Part shown: positions 8,432-16,939 of the stretch, one piece after another
How the letters are laid out: every line of letters begins with the position of its first letter
How positions within the stretch are numbered: position 1 is the first letter of the stretch
DNA from: a virus
Strand: one strand, 5' to 3'
Length of the DNA stretch: 64,000 nt
IMG/VR virus record: IMGVR_UViG_3300032308_002092
Coordinates: 1 to 64,000 of that record
Made by a program: the position numbers and the translations under genes
The notes under the pieces: model-generated
The model's input: only the letters and a program-made list of their open reading frames with translations
Told to the model about the DNA's origin: nothing
Databases searched by the model: none

Positions 8432-9148
8432 ATGACGATATTTATCGCTCTCGATCCAGCGCAGTCGACTGGATTTGCACTCGCTAGAGTAGACGGTACT
8501 CACTGCGAGATCTTCGACTACGGCTTCATTGACGTAGACAACTCCTCCGCTTACGTTGGAGATTGGTGCATCGACTTAATGTCGCGCATAGACACCATCC
8601 ACGCAGCACACAAATTTACCGACATCGCCGTAGAGTCCTTCTTCTTCTCCTCGCGTTTCGTCAGTGGAACAGATATCAACCCAGCTTACAGAACCGCCAT
8701 CCACATCTGGGCGCGGCAGAGAAACCTACCATACTCGATCCTGAACATCTCCTCGTGGAAGACGATCGTGGCTGGACGCTCTACTCCAACCAAGGAGCAG
8801 AAGGCAAAGTACGGCAAGGAAGCAGCCAAGAAGATCATGATCGTGCAAGCACTCTGGGAGCGTCACGGTATTCGCTTACCCAACCACTCTATCTCAGAGG
8901 CTACTGGTAAACCGATACTATTTCGCTACGACATCGGTGACGCCATCGGCCAAGCCATCTACCACGCTTACGAGAAGTATCGCTGCAAGACGTTCTCGTG
9001 TTCTGTTCCCGTTCCACCAGACGTCACTTTCCCACGTGTCTCCAAGAAACACTTCTCGTATGATGATCTCTGTATAACCCCTTCTGAAAAGGAGGACACA
9101 AATGGCAAAAAGAGTAAGTCTAGGAAAAGCAGATCAGGTACTATCTAA
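8432..9148 (+). CDS. RuvC-like Holliday junction resolvase
   Basis: 238 residues of RNase H-like fold. Acidic residues sit in the RuvC order: D8 (MTIFIALDPAQSTG), E68 (IAVESFFF) and D167/D170 (RYDIGDAIGQA). These enzymes cut four-way junctions before packaging. The last ~30 residues are Lys/Ser-rich and overlap the next gene in another frame. Translation may be controlled by the hairpin just upstream. Confidence 0.75.
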   Translation: MTIFIALDPAQSTGFALARVDGTHCEIFDYGFIDVDNSSAYVGDWCIDLMSRIDTIHAAHKFTDIAVESFFFSSRFVSGTDINPAYRTAIHIWARQRNLPYSILNISSWKTIVAGRSTPTKEQKAKYGKEAAKKIMIVQALWERHGIRLPNHSISEATGKPILFRYDIGDAIGQAIYHAYEKYRCKTFSCSVPVPPDVTFPRVSKKHFSYDDLCITPSEKEDTNGKKSKSRKSRSGTI

Positions 9149-9395
9149 GAGCTTCGTCGATTCTATCGCAGAGTTGGGTGAGGACGAGTTGGAGCAACTG
9201 ATCGTCAAGACAGAGCAAGAGATCCGCAAGATCAAGACAGAGAAGAAGAACGACTCTAAGTTGAACTCAGCCAAAGAGATCGCGAAGGATCTGTCTGCAG
9301 CTTACACGGCAGCTATCGCTCACAACGATGCAAAGAAGAACTTTCTGCTGGACAAGCTGGAAGAGCTGCAAGGTGGCGACGATGCTGACGAGTAG
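9102..9395 (+). CDS. Small charged helical protein
   Basis: 97 residues, mostly Lys/Glu-rich helix (a coiled-coil-like stretch at about 28-60), no recognised family. The ATG follows AAAGGAGGACACAA, a strong ribosome binding site, so the 47-base overlap with the RuvC-like gene is probably real. Confidence 0.65.
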   Translation: MAKRVSLGKADQVLSKSFVDSIAELGEDELEQLIVKTEQEIRKIKTEKKNDSKLNSAKEIAKDLSAAYTAAIAHNDAKKNFLLDKLEELQGGDDADE

Positions 9396-9597
9396 TATTC
9401 TGATGACGGTCTTGCTTGCTGCCTCCTCTGGAGAAGGCAAGAATAAGCCAGAGGCGAAGGAACCAGGGCAGGTCTATATCTGTGAGGCTGAGACAAGTGG
9501 CCCAGACAAAGACATCGATCTAAAGAACTGCAAGAAGCTGAAGCCAGAGCCTACACCTTCTCCCACGCCTAGGCCACCAAGTCCTCCTCGCCACTGA
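9382..9597 (+). CDS. Small exported protein with proline-rich tail
   Basis: 71 residues. The start MLTSSILMTVLLAASSGEG looks like a signal peptide or membrane anchor, followed by a charged stretch and a Pro-rich end (PTPSPTPRPPSPP). Proline-rich exported phage proteins are often outer-membrane spanins, but there is no lipobox cysteine, so this remains a guess. It overlaps the upstream gene by 14 bases. Confidence 0.5.
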   Translation: MLTSSILMTVLLAASSGEGKNKPEAKEPGQVYICEAETSGPDKDIDLKNCKKLKPEPTPSPTPRPPSPPRH

Positions 9598-9602
9598 TGT
9601 GG

Positions 9603-9608
9603 TATAAT
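9603..9608 (+). promoter_or_regulatory. Extended -10 promoter (TGTGGTATAAT)
   Basis: TGTGGTATAAT ends 23 bases before the ATG at 9632. It has the TGnTATAAT extended -10 form and is identical over 11 bases to the element at 48103-48113. Confidence 0.6.
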
Positions 9609-9631
9609 CCTACTATACTATAGGAGGGTTT

Positions 9632-10234
9632 ATGTCTGAGATTTCACTGAAAAGTCAATACCTTGAGGGAGCCACGGGTTTAACCCAAAAGTTGGCGGAC
9701 GCCTTTGAGCTCGGCAGAAGGTTCATTAGACCCCAATTTGATGACGTCCCTTTCAAGGACGCCGTAGCAGTGTCTACGACTTCGCCACACTTCACTATTT
9801 CAAACTCTGGTAGCAATACCTTGCTGTTAGCTGGCTACACCGTGCGTTATGATAACGCGGGTACTGAAGTAGAGCGCATAGTTGCTAGTCCACTGGTTGC
9901 TGGCTCTACATTTGACGTAACAGTAGCTCCTCCTGCTGCGGTTACCGGCAAGTCTCTACGCTACTCTAGCCCTAGACCTGCTGGCTACACCACTCTAGCC
10001 AATGAGCTTACCTCTGCAGCTGCTGCTGGCAAGACCTCATTCTCTGTATCCATCGAGACTTCCGACAACCCTTCCTACCTGCGCCTACAAGGCCACTATA
10101 TGAACGCTTACTTCGCGGGTATTGAGTACGCTCTAGGTAAGGAAGGCATCTTCCCCACTTACGAGGTCAAGTTGACGTTGGACACCTCTGATACACTTGC
10201 TACCAAGGTTAAGTTCGCTTTCACATTCTGCTAA
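9632..10234 (+). CDS. Beta-rich protein, probably structural
   Basis: 200 residues rich in Ser, Thr, Ala and Gly with alternating hydrophobic pattern, as in phage virion proteins. No family recognised and no membrane segment. It is a single gene between an extended -10 promoter and a TATAAATA box, so it is probably expressed as its own unit. Confidence 0.6.
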   Translation: MSEISLKSQYLEGATGLTQKLADAFELGRRFIRPQFDDVPFKDAVAVSTTSPHFTISNSGSNTLLLAGYTVRYDNAGTEVERIVASPLVAGSTFDVTVAPPAAVTGKSLRYSSPRPAGYTTLANELTSAAAAGKTSFSVSIETSDNPSYLRLQGHYMNAYFAGIEYALGKEGIFPTYEVKLTLDTSDTLATKVKFAFTFC

Positions 10235-10252
10235 TGTCTTGCCCTGATCTGG

Positions 10253-10260
10253 TATAAATA
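10253..10260 (+). promoter_or_regulatory. TATAAATA promoter-like box
   Basis: CTGGTATAAATA lies 31 bases before the GTG at 10291. It matches the T4 late consensus TATAAATA exactly. It would drive the 103-residue gene and the A1-like phosphoesterase. Confidence 0.5.
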
Positions 10261-10290
10261 TTCTTGCGACGAATCACGGGAGGAACATGC

Positions 10291-10602
10291 GTGAAATGGT
10301 CTGAGCAGCAAGAATTATTCCAAAGTATGGTAAACGAAGAGAAGCTACTACTTGAGAACAAGGGTAGGGAGTACTCATCAGATACCGACTCTCTGGCCAA
10401 TTTCAAGACCAAGGCTGACATTGGTCTAACTCCAATGCAGGTAGCGATGGTGTTCATGGACAAGCACTACTCATCCATCAAATCGTACGTAAAGAACGGC
10501 AAGGAACTCTCCAGCGAGAGTATCGAGGGTAGAATCGCAGACATGCGTAACTACCTATTCCTTTTAGCTGCTCTCATCAAAGAGAAGAAGTCAGGAGAAT
10601 AA
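10291..10602 (+). CDS. MazG/Nmad1-like small protein
   Basis: 103 residues from a GTG behind GGGAGG. The pattern NKGREYSS...NFKTKADIGLTPMQVAMVFMDKHYSSI...GRIADMRNYLFLLAALI resembles the DUF1599/Nmad1 type small all-alpha domain, a group linked by context to nucleotide modification or hydrolysis. The metal-binding ExxE pairs of true MazG enzymes are not obvious, so activity is uncertain. It directly precedes the A1-like gene. Confidence 0.5.
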   Translation: MKWSEQQELFQSMVNEEKLLLENKGREYSSDTDSLANFKTKADIGLTPMQVAMVFMDKHYSSIKSYVKNGKELSSESIEGRIADMRNYLFLLAALIKEKKSGE

Positions 10603-12198
10603 ATGGCTGTAGACAAGAAGACTCAGATACTTCGAAAGTATGCTGCCACGGCCAAGAAGCTTAGGCGCGATCCTAAGATGTCTGACCTGAAGGCAATTGG
10701 CGTAACCAAGGATATGGTCACACACCACTTCAATTCTCTAGGCTCCCTCAATCTTGCTGCACGAGAAGCTCACCCCGACAGTTTCTTCGACGTATCTATC
10801 GACTCCATCTACTCCAACAAGGCTCTAACAAATCTGCGCACAGAGGTGTCTAAGAACAAGCGGTTCGTGGTAACAACTGCGGTTACTGGGTGTAAGGTAA
10901 GTGATAATTTCTACGCGTCTATTAAAAACTACTGCAAAGTAAACGATGCTTGCCTCCTGATTCTAACTGCATCCGACCCAGCCAGCTCAGTAACTGCCTC
11001 CAGCTTTGGCATGATCGATACCAAGCTGCAGAACGAGACTATTGTGTTCGAGGACACGAAGCTAAACTCCAACGTGTTTCTGTCTACGATCAAGATGTCG
11101 GCCAAGCACATCGATCCCATCACTGGACTATCCAGAATCGGTCAGCGTAACGGTACGTTCCTGTACGCTTCTCCAAAGCAAAGACTGCAGGCAGTAGCGG
11201 TAGGTAACAATAAACTCCCTCACTTCCTCATGACTACTGGTGCCATCACAGAACCCAACTACAAGACCGAGCGGTATATGTCAGACCGCACCGCCTACAT
11301 CGCAAACAACGACCACGTCATGGGTGCGGTGATAGTAGAGATACAAGACGACGAGATCTTCTTCTTCCGTCAGGTGCAGGCAAATGCCAAAGGCGAGTTC
11401 CCGGATCTTGGCGTGATGTACACTCCTAGCTCTTCTAAGCCTTACGCGCCTTCTGCTTTCGTCCTAGGTGACTGGCACTCTGGATCTACTGACCCAGATG
11501 CTAGATCCTGCTGGGAAGAAGTGATCCAGACGCTCAAGCCCAACATGGTCGTCTTACACGACTTATTCGACGGTAGGTCCATCAGCCACCACGAAGAGAA
11601 GGACATCGTACTCAGGTCGCAGCGCGCTGGACGCGACGAGCTCTCACTAGAGCTAGAGCTGCAGGGAGTAGCACAAGATCTGCAAGACCTATCTGAGATC
11701 ACCAACAAGCTCATCGTAGTAAAGTCCAACCACGACCTCTTCCTAGAGCGCTACCTCAGAGAAGGTAGGTACGTCAAGGACCCATTCAACCACAGACTAT
11801 GCCTGATCCTCGCACTAGACCTTATTGATGGTAACGACCCACTCAAGTCTGGAGTGGAAGTGTTTCTCGACAAGAAGGTCTCTGATAAGATATCGTGGCT
11901 CGGCATGGACGAAGATTTCAAGATCGCAGGTGTTCAGCTAGGCGCGCATGGACATGCAGGATCAAATGGATCCAAAGGCTCACTCCCTGCCATGGAACAT
12001 GCTTACGGCAACTCCATCACTGGACACACGCACACACCTAGTATCCTCAGAGGCGCGTGGCAAGTAGGTACTAGCTCGTATCTGAAACTAAGCTACGTCA
12101 AGGGCTCTAGCTCCTGGCTACACAGTTCGTGCTTGCTCTATCCCAATGGATCTAGACAACTGATCAATTGCATTGATGGCAACTGGCGCCTCAAATAA
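10603..12198 (+). CDS. Metallophosphoesterase, T5 A1-like
   Basis: 531 residues. The C-terminal half is a calcineurin-like phosphoesterase: GDWHSGSTD (D290, H292), HDLFDGR (D320), KSNHD (N376, H377), GAHGHAG (H449, H451) and GHTHT (H475, H477). The N-terminal ~280 residues are not recognised. Size and domain order resemble T5 protein A1, required early for host DNA breakdown and completion of DNA entry. A role in host DNA degradation is inferred; another nuclease role is possible. Confidence 0.65.
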   Translation: MAVDKKTQILRKYAATAKKLRRDPKMSDLKAIGVTKDMVTHHFNSLGSLNLAAREAHPDSFFDVSIDSIYSNKALTNLRTEVSKNKRFVVTTAVTGCKVSDNFYASIKNYCKVNDACLLILTASDPASSVTASSFGMIDTKLQNETIVFEDTKLNSNVFLSTIKMSAKHIDPITGLSRIGQRNGTFLYASPKQRLQAVAVGNNKLPHFLMTTGAITEPNYKTERYMSDRTAYIANNDHVMGAVIVEIQDDEIFFFRQVQANAKGEFPDLGVMYTPSSSKPYAPSAFVLGDWHSGSTDPDARSCWEEVIQTLKPNMVVLHDLFDGRSISHHEEKDIVLRSQRAGRDELSLELELQGVAQDLQDLSEITNKLIVVKSNHDLFLERYLREGRYVKDPFNHRLCLILALDLIDGNDPLKSGVEVFLDKKVSDKISWLGMDEDFKIAGVQLGAHGHAGSNGSKGSLPAMEHAYGNSITGHTHTPSILRGAWQVGTSSYLKLSYVKGSSSWLHSSCLLYPNGSRQLINCIDGNWRLK

Positions 12199-12206
12199 TC
12201 CCTCCG

Positions 12207-12212
12207 TATAAT
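12207..12212 (+). promoter_or_regulatory. Possible -10 element (TATAAT) before the polymerase gene
   Basis: CCGTATAATCTC lies in the 48-base gap before the polymerase GTG at 12247. It has a perfect TATAAT but lacks the TG extension. Confidence 0.4.
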
Positions 12213-12246
12213 CTCAATATCAGAAACCCCAATCCTGGAGAAAACA

Positions 12247-15200
12247 GTGATTGCATTACTTTACCATGACGTCGAGACGACAGGTCTCGATTCTCGCCTC
12301 AACGATGTCATTCAGCTTGCTTGCATCCCAGTAATCAACGGTGTAGAGCAGAAGCACTTCAATGAGTTCTGTCAGCCGCTGAACTACGAGACCGTAGAGC
12401 AAGGCGCCATAGATGCCCACGGCATCACCGTTCAGAAGATGAAGACGTTTCAACTCCAGTCAGAGATGATCAAGTCTTTCGTGGCCTACCTCAAGCAGTT
12501 CAACTGCAACTTCGTCATGGCTGGCTTCAACATCAACTTCGACCGTAAGTTCCTAGGCGCCCTATTCCAAAAGCATGGGTTCAACGAGGAGTACCGAGAG
12601 TTCTTCTCCAACAACGTGCACGACGTGTACACTCGCGCCAAGCTACTCAAGTCCCAGAAGAAGATTGCCTCTGCTAAACTGGGTGTAGTGGCCGAGTACC
12701 TAGGTGTCACCCTAGACAACGCCCACGACGCGCTCAATGACATCAGGGCTACTATAGAAGTAGACGAGAAACTATCTGACCTTCTTGGCGAGCATCAGAT
12801 GGAGACCAACTCCTCTGTTGTCCTACCTGACTTCGACGTATCAGAGCCTCCTGCGCTACACCTCCACTCCGAGTACTCCGTCTACGACTCTGCAACTACC
12901 TCCGCACAGTGGCTCAAGTGGGCACAGAAGAACAAGGTCTCTGGAGTTGCGTTCCCGGACCACGTCTATGCTACTAGCTTATTCACCTCGGTCAACCCAC
13001 CGATGAACAAAGAGACGAAACAACCCCTGTACCCAGACGTAACGATGGTGCCAGCTATATCCATATGGGTCAGGGACAACGGCCTAGAGTACACCCTCAA
13101 CGCTTGGGCCACTAGCAACACCGGCTACCGCAATCTGATGAAGCTCTCTTCGCTGGGTTGGACCAACCCATACTCACTAGATGGCGACAAGAAAGTAGCG
13201 CCGTGCGTAGACCTAGAGACACTCAGCTCCCACAACGAAGACGTAGTGTTCGGCTCTGCTTGCGACAAAGGACTGCTGAGCGCCATACTGGACAGCACCA
13301 TGGACTTCGATTCTGCGGTCAAGTACGTGACGCATCTGTCCACTAATTTTTCGCTCATGTTCGAGCTACTCACGCTAGATATCAACAAGTACTACAGCCA
13401 GGTGTACGGTATGACAGCCTACAACAAGCCAGCTCTGTCGCCGTATCAGAACAGAGCCAAGGCTATAAACAATCTGGCTTGGTCGCTCTCGAAGCGAAGC
13501 ACCATCAGGTGTATCGTCTCTTCTGCGGCACACTTCATCGACGAGTCCGAGAAGATCGTCCAGGACTGCAAGATGAAGAACTCGTTCAAGGACGAGAGAT
13601 ACTTCTGGGAGTCCCGCCACCAGCGCAGTGCCAAGGAGCAGTACGCCATACTGGCATCCCACATAGAGGGATTCTCTTTGGGTTCTTGGATTGCACTCTG
13701 CAACAACGCCCAAGACATCGTAGAAGCGGCCAAATCAATCAAGATAAAGCACGACTACTTGCTACCAAAGATCGAGATCCCAGATGATATCAGATCTAAG
13801 ACCGACGACTATGATAAGCAACTGTATTACTTGACCATGAAGAAAGTTGTAGAGCACGGCAGGTGGAATGAAGATCCTACCTACGTAGCTCGCTTCAAGA
13901 AAGAGCTGGACGTGATCTGGAAGAACGACACCATGAACTTCCTCGCGTACTTCTTGCTGTACGAGGATATCGGCTCCTACGCTAGGTCACAGGGCGTTCT
14001 ACAAGGTCTTGCACGAGGATCTGCTGGTGGTAGTCTACTAAGCTACTACCTCAAGATCACCCACCTAGACCCAGTGAAGAACGATCTTCCATTCGAGCGA
14101 TTTCTCTCACATGCTCGAATCAAGGCAGGATCATTCCCTGACGTCGACTCTGACTTTGGAAACCGCACCCCTATCATCGCGTATCTGAAGAACAAGTACG
14201 GTCTAGGCTTCGCACAAGTAGGTACGTTCCTAAAGATGAAGGTGAAGTCGGCGATCAAGCAGGCGATGTTTGCACTGTACGGTAGACCATCAAACGACTT
14301 TGAGATCGCTAGACTCTGTGACCTCATCCCAGACTCTCCACAGGGACTAGATGAGTTCAAGTTCGTCTACGGCTACGTGGACAGCGAAGATGTATCCCAC
14401 AAAGGTGCAGTAGAGACAACACCAGAGCTGGCTAATTTCTTCAACCAGTACCCAGACTGTGAAGAGCTAGTAAAGAAGCTTCTAGGGCTACCAGCCTCAC
14501 TTGGCCGTCATGCTTCTGCGTTCGTGGTATCTACGGTTGATTTGTCTGATGGTCGGGTTCCAACGTTCTCCATTGACGACAACGATCTGGGCGCTATCCA
14601 AGTGGTACAACTAGACGGCGCGATGACTGAGAAGTCGGGTCTAGTCAAGGCGGATATCTTGGGCGTGACTACGATTCAAACCATCTCTGACTGCATTAAG
14701 CGCATAGGTAAGAGACATAGAGCAGATCTGCTAGAAGAAGACGACAAAGGCGTAGCACTCATATATCGCCTACCCGAAGATCCATCCGTGTACACTGATT
14801 TCTACAACAGGAAGACCGACTCCAGCTTCCAGTTCAACACGGATTTGATCAAGGGTTTTGTAAGAGACTTCGCGCCACAGTCAATCAAAGACCTCGCGGA
14901 CCTCACGGCCCTAGCTAGACCCGGTGCACTCGATGTCGAAGCGGCACCAGGTATCTCTGCGACCAAGCAGTACACCTTAGTGCGCAATGGTCAAGCTGAC
15001 CCAATATACGTCCACTCAGAGCTAGAGCCAATACTCAAAGAAACGTATGGGGTTGTAGCCTACCAAGAGCAGCTCATGAAGATCCTGGTAGATATTGCTG
15101 GCTACACTCTAGAGGAGTCTGACCAGATCCGCTCTGCCATCGCGAAGAAGAAGCGAGACGTGATGACCAAGGCTTTCGAGCGGATACGCGAAGCTACGGC

Positions 15201-16332
15201 CAAGCGTGGCTGGACACCAGTGCAAGCACAGGGACTTTGCGACGTCTTGACTGCATACTCTAACTATAGCTTTAACCGTAGTCACAGCTTCGCCTACGCT
15301 TCTCTCGGCTACATCACTATGTACCTCAAGCACCACTATCCGCTAGAGTGGTGGGCATCTGAACTCAACCTCTCCAACGAGGACAAGCTCCGTAAGTACA
15401 TGGGTGTGATCGGCAACCTCATCCAACCACCCAATCTCAAAGTCCCGTCCATGGAGTGGGAGATAGTTGACGACAAGATCTCTGCGCCGCTTACTTCCGT
15501 GAAGGGCATCGGCGAGAAACCAGTCAAGCAACTGATGGTGAATGCACCGTATGAATCCTTCGAGGAGTTGCTGAACACCAACGAGGGCCGCATCTTTCAC
15601 ATAGGTTCGTTCTCTGCCTGTCTCAAGGCCAGAGCCACTGATTGCTTCCTGGACCCATCACTACCCTACAAAGAAGCGAAGAAGAAACTGGTCTCTGCTT
15701 TCTTCGCTGCTCGCGGTAAGGATCCACGCCTAGTTGACAACGTACACAAGCGCAACGACATCAAGAAGAAGCAAGTAAAGCAGAAAGCGTTCGATCCGAT
15801 ATTCGAGGAGTCAGACCCTTTCAAGCTGTACCTTATGGAGCGAGAGGTATCCAAGGTCTTCTCGAAGTCTTTGCTGTCGGACGGTATGATTCGTGGCTGG
15901 CTTGAGTCTAACCTTGCAGCACTCAAACCAACCGGTAAGTCTCCGCTGCCGTACGTTATGGGGGAAGATCAAACGCCATTTCTCAGGGACGTGGATGTGA
16001 TGGCCAGACTACTAGAGAAGAATCCAGATATGGACAACTCGTTCTACGGGATCTTCCTGTTTCAGGGTTCAAGTGGAAAGAGTGGCACTTCAAAGAAATC
16101 TGGCAGACCATGGCAGAAATTGGAAGTAGAACTATCAGACGGAGTTAGAACTATCTATTGTACCATTTGGGACACAGATAAGCCGTTGAGATGGAACGTA
16201 GATATGCCAGTTATAGTCTATGGAAAGCTAGCACTAGACTGGCGCTCTAGGCCAACACTAGTTATTAAAAGTATCGAGAAGATAGAAGATATTATTTTTA
16301 GGAGAAAGAATGACAAAGTTCGTAATATCTAA
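12247..16332 (+). CDS. DNA polymerase III alpha-type with fused 3'-5' exonuclease
   Basis: 1361 residues, the probable replicative polymerase. Order: a DnaQ-like proofreading domain (D8-V-E10 and a later HDALND motif, to about residue 185); a PHP domain from LHLHSEYS (about 204-211) with PDH (238-239); the C-family core with GSAGGSLLSY, PDVDSDF (D632/D634), KADILG (D803), TYGVVAYQEQLM and YSFNRSHSFAYA; then helix-hairpin-helix (VKGIGEKP) and an OB fold near 1270-1350. Fusing the exonuclease at the N-terminus of a DnaE-like core is uncommon. Start is GTG after GGAG. No clamp, primase or replicative helicase is visible. Confidence 0.92.
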   Translation: MIALLYHDVETTGLDSRLNDVIQLACIPVINGVEQKHFNEFCQPLNYETVEQGAIDAHGITVQKMKTFQLQSEMIKSFVAYLKQFNCNFVMAGFNINFDRKFLGALFQKHGFNEEYREFFSNNVHDVYTRAKLLKSQKKIASAKLGVVAEYLGVTLDNAHDALNDIRATIEVDEKLSDLLGEHQMETNSSVVLPDFDVSEPPALHLHSEYSVYDSATTSAQWLKWAQKNKVSGVAFPDHVYATSLFTSVNPPMNKETKQPLYPDVTMVPAISIWVRDNGLEYTLNAWATSNTGYRNLMKLSSLGWTNPYSLDGDKKVAPCVDLETLSSHNEDVVFGSACDKGLLSAILDSTMDFDSAVKYVTHLSTNFSLMFELLTLDINKYYSQVYGMTAYNKPALSPYQNRAKAINNLAWSLSKRSTIRCIVSSAAHFIDESEKIVQDCKMKNSFKDERYFWESRHQRSAKEQYAILASHIEGFSLGSWIALCNNAQDIVEAAKSIKIKHDYLLPKIEIPDDIRSKTDDYDKQLYYLTMKKVVEHGRWNEDPTYVARFKKELDVIWKNDTMNFLAYFLLYEDIGSYARSQGVLQGLARGSAGGSLLSYYLKITHLDPVKNDLPFERFLSHARIKAGSFPDVDSDFGNRTPIIAYLKNKYGLGFAQVGTFLKMKVKSAIKQAMFALYGRPSNDFEIARLCDLIPDSPQGLDEFKFVYGYVDSEDVSHKGAVETTPELANFFNQYPDCEELVKKLLGLPASLGRHASAFVVSTVDLSDGRVPTFSIDDNDLGAIQVVQLDGAMTEKSGLVKADILGVTTIQTISDCIKRIGKRHRADLLEEDDKGVALIYRLPEDPSVYTDFYNRKTDSSFQFNTDLIKGFVRDFAPQSIKDLADLTALARPGALDVEAAPGISATKQYTLVRNGQADPIYVHSELEPILKETYGVVAYQEQLMKILVDIAGYTLEESDQIRSAIAKKKRDVMTKAFERIREATAKRGWTPVQAQGLCDVLTAYSNYSFNRSHSFAYASLGYITMYLKHHYPLEWWASELNLSNEDKLRKYMGVIGNLIQPPNLKVPSMEWEIVDDKISAPLTSVKGIGEKPVKQLMVNAPYESFEELLNTNEGRIFHIGSFSACLKARATDCFLDPSLPYKEAKKKLVSAFFAARGKDPRLVDNVHKRNDIKKKQVKQKAFDPIFEESDPFKLYLMEREVSKVFSKSLLSDGMIRGWLESNLAALKPTGKSPLPYVMGEDQTPFLRDVDVMARLLEKNPDMDNSFYGIFLFQGSSGKSGTSKKSGRPWQKLEVELSDGVRTIYCTIWDTDKPLRWNVDMPVIVYGKLALDWRSRPTLVIKSIEKIEDIIFRRKNDKVRNI

Positions 16333-16864
16333 AGAAGTCCCAGCGGAGCTGTCCAACTATGAGATGAGGATAGATCCACCAACGCTTCTACAAGAAGTGC
16401 AGAACTGCTGGAACCACAGACCGGTAAATGGCTTGACTGGCCCAAACTGGCTTAGGCAGATCGCTAACGAGATCACAAAGTGGGATAAGAGCTTCAACCC
16501 ATATCGTACTATCACCCCAAGCGAGTTCCAGGGTATCCCATACTCTACCCCAGAAGAAGTAGCGGCTATCGTACTTAGGATGGTAACAGAGCGATACCCT
16601 GGCCTCACCGACGCTTGGGTCGAGCACTGCATAAAGCACAAGCCGCCGTTCACGAAGCTGATCTGGTTCACTGGTGACTTCAAGCAGACAAGTAAGTTCT
16701 CTGCTAATTTCGTCGACCAAATTGATTTGTCTGAGGTAGACGAGTACATGGGTCGCCACGCCGTCAAGAAGCCAACTGGGATGCCGCTAGGCAAAGGCAC
16801 TAAGGGTAAGCAAGAGAAGACCATCCAACAAGTAGATGAGCTCACGCTGTCGCTAGAAGATTAA
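16310..16864 (+). CDS. Protein of unknown function, coupled to the polymerase
   Basis: 184 residues with no recognised family. It overlaps the polymerase end by 23 bases and its ATG follows AGGAGAAAGA, so translation is coupled. The C-terminal ~35 residues are Lys/Gly-rich then acidic, like a flexible tail. A replication accessory role is suggested only by position. Confidence 0.65.
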   Translation: MTKFVISKEVPAELSNYEMRIDPPTLLQEVQNCWNHRPVNGLTGPNWLRQIANEITKWDKSFNPYRTITPSEFQGIPYSTPEEVAAIVLRMVTERYPGLTDAWVEHCIKHKPPFTKLIWFTGDFKQTSKFSANFVDQIDLSEVDEYMGRHAVKKPTGMPLGKGTKGKQEKTIQQVDELTLSLED

Positions 16865-16886
16865 CCCTGCAAGATATATCAATGGG

Positions 16887-16894
16887 TATAAATA
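16887..16894 (+). promoter_or_regulatory. TATAAATA promoter-like box before the SSB gene
   Basis: GGGTATAAATA lies in the gap between the polymerase operon and the ssDNA-binding protein gene, about 46 bases from the ATG at 16940. A terminator-like hairpin begins three bases after the box. Confidence 0.5.
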
Positions 16895-16896
16895 CG

Positions 16897-16927
16897 TACG
16901 AAGAGAATTTCCTCTTCGTATTTTTTT
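16897..16927 (+). terminator. Rho-independent terminator or 5' hairpin
   Basis: TACGAAGAG (16897-16905), a six-base loop, CTCTTCGTA (16912-16920), then seven T. The 9-bp stem and T run fit an intrinsic terminator for the polymerase operon. A transcript starting from the TATAAATA box would carry most of the same stem at its 5' end. Confidence 0.7.
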
Positions 16928-16939
16928 ATTGGAGTCAAT

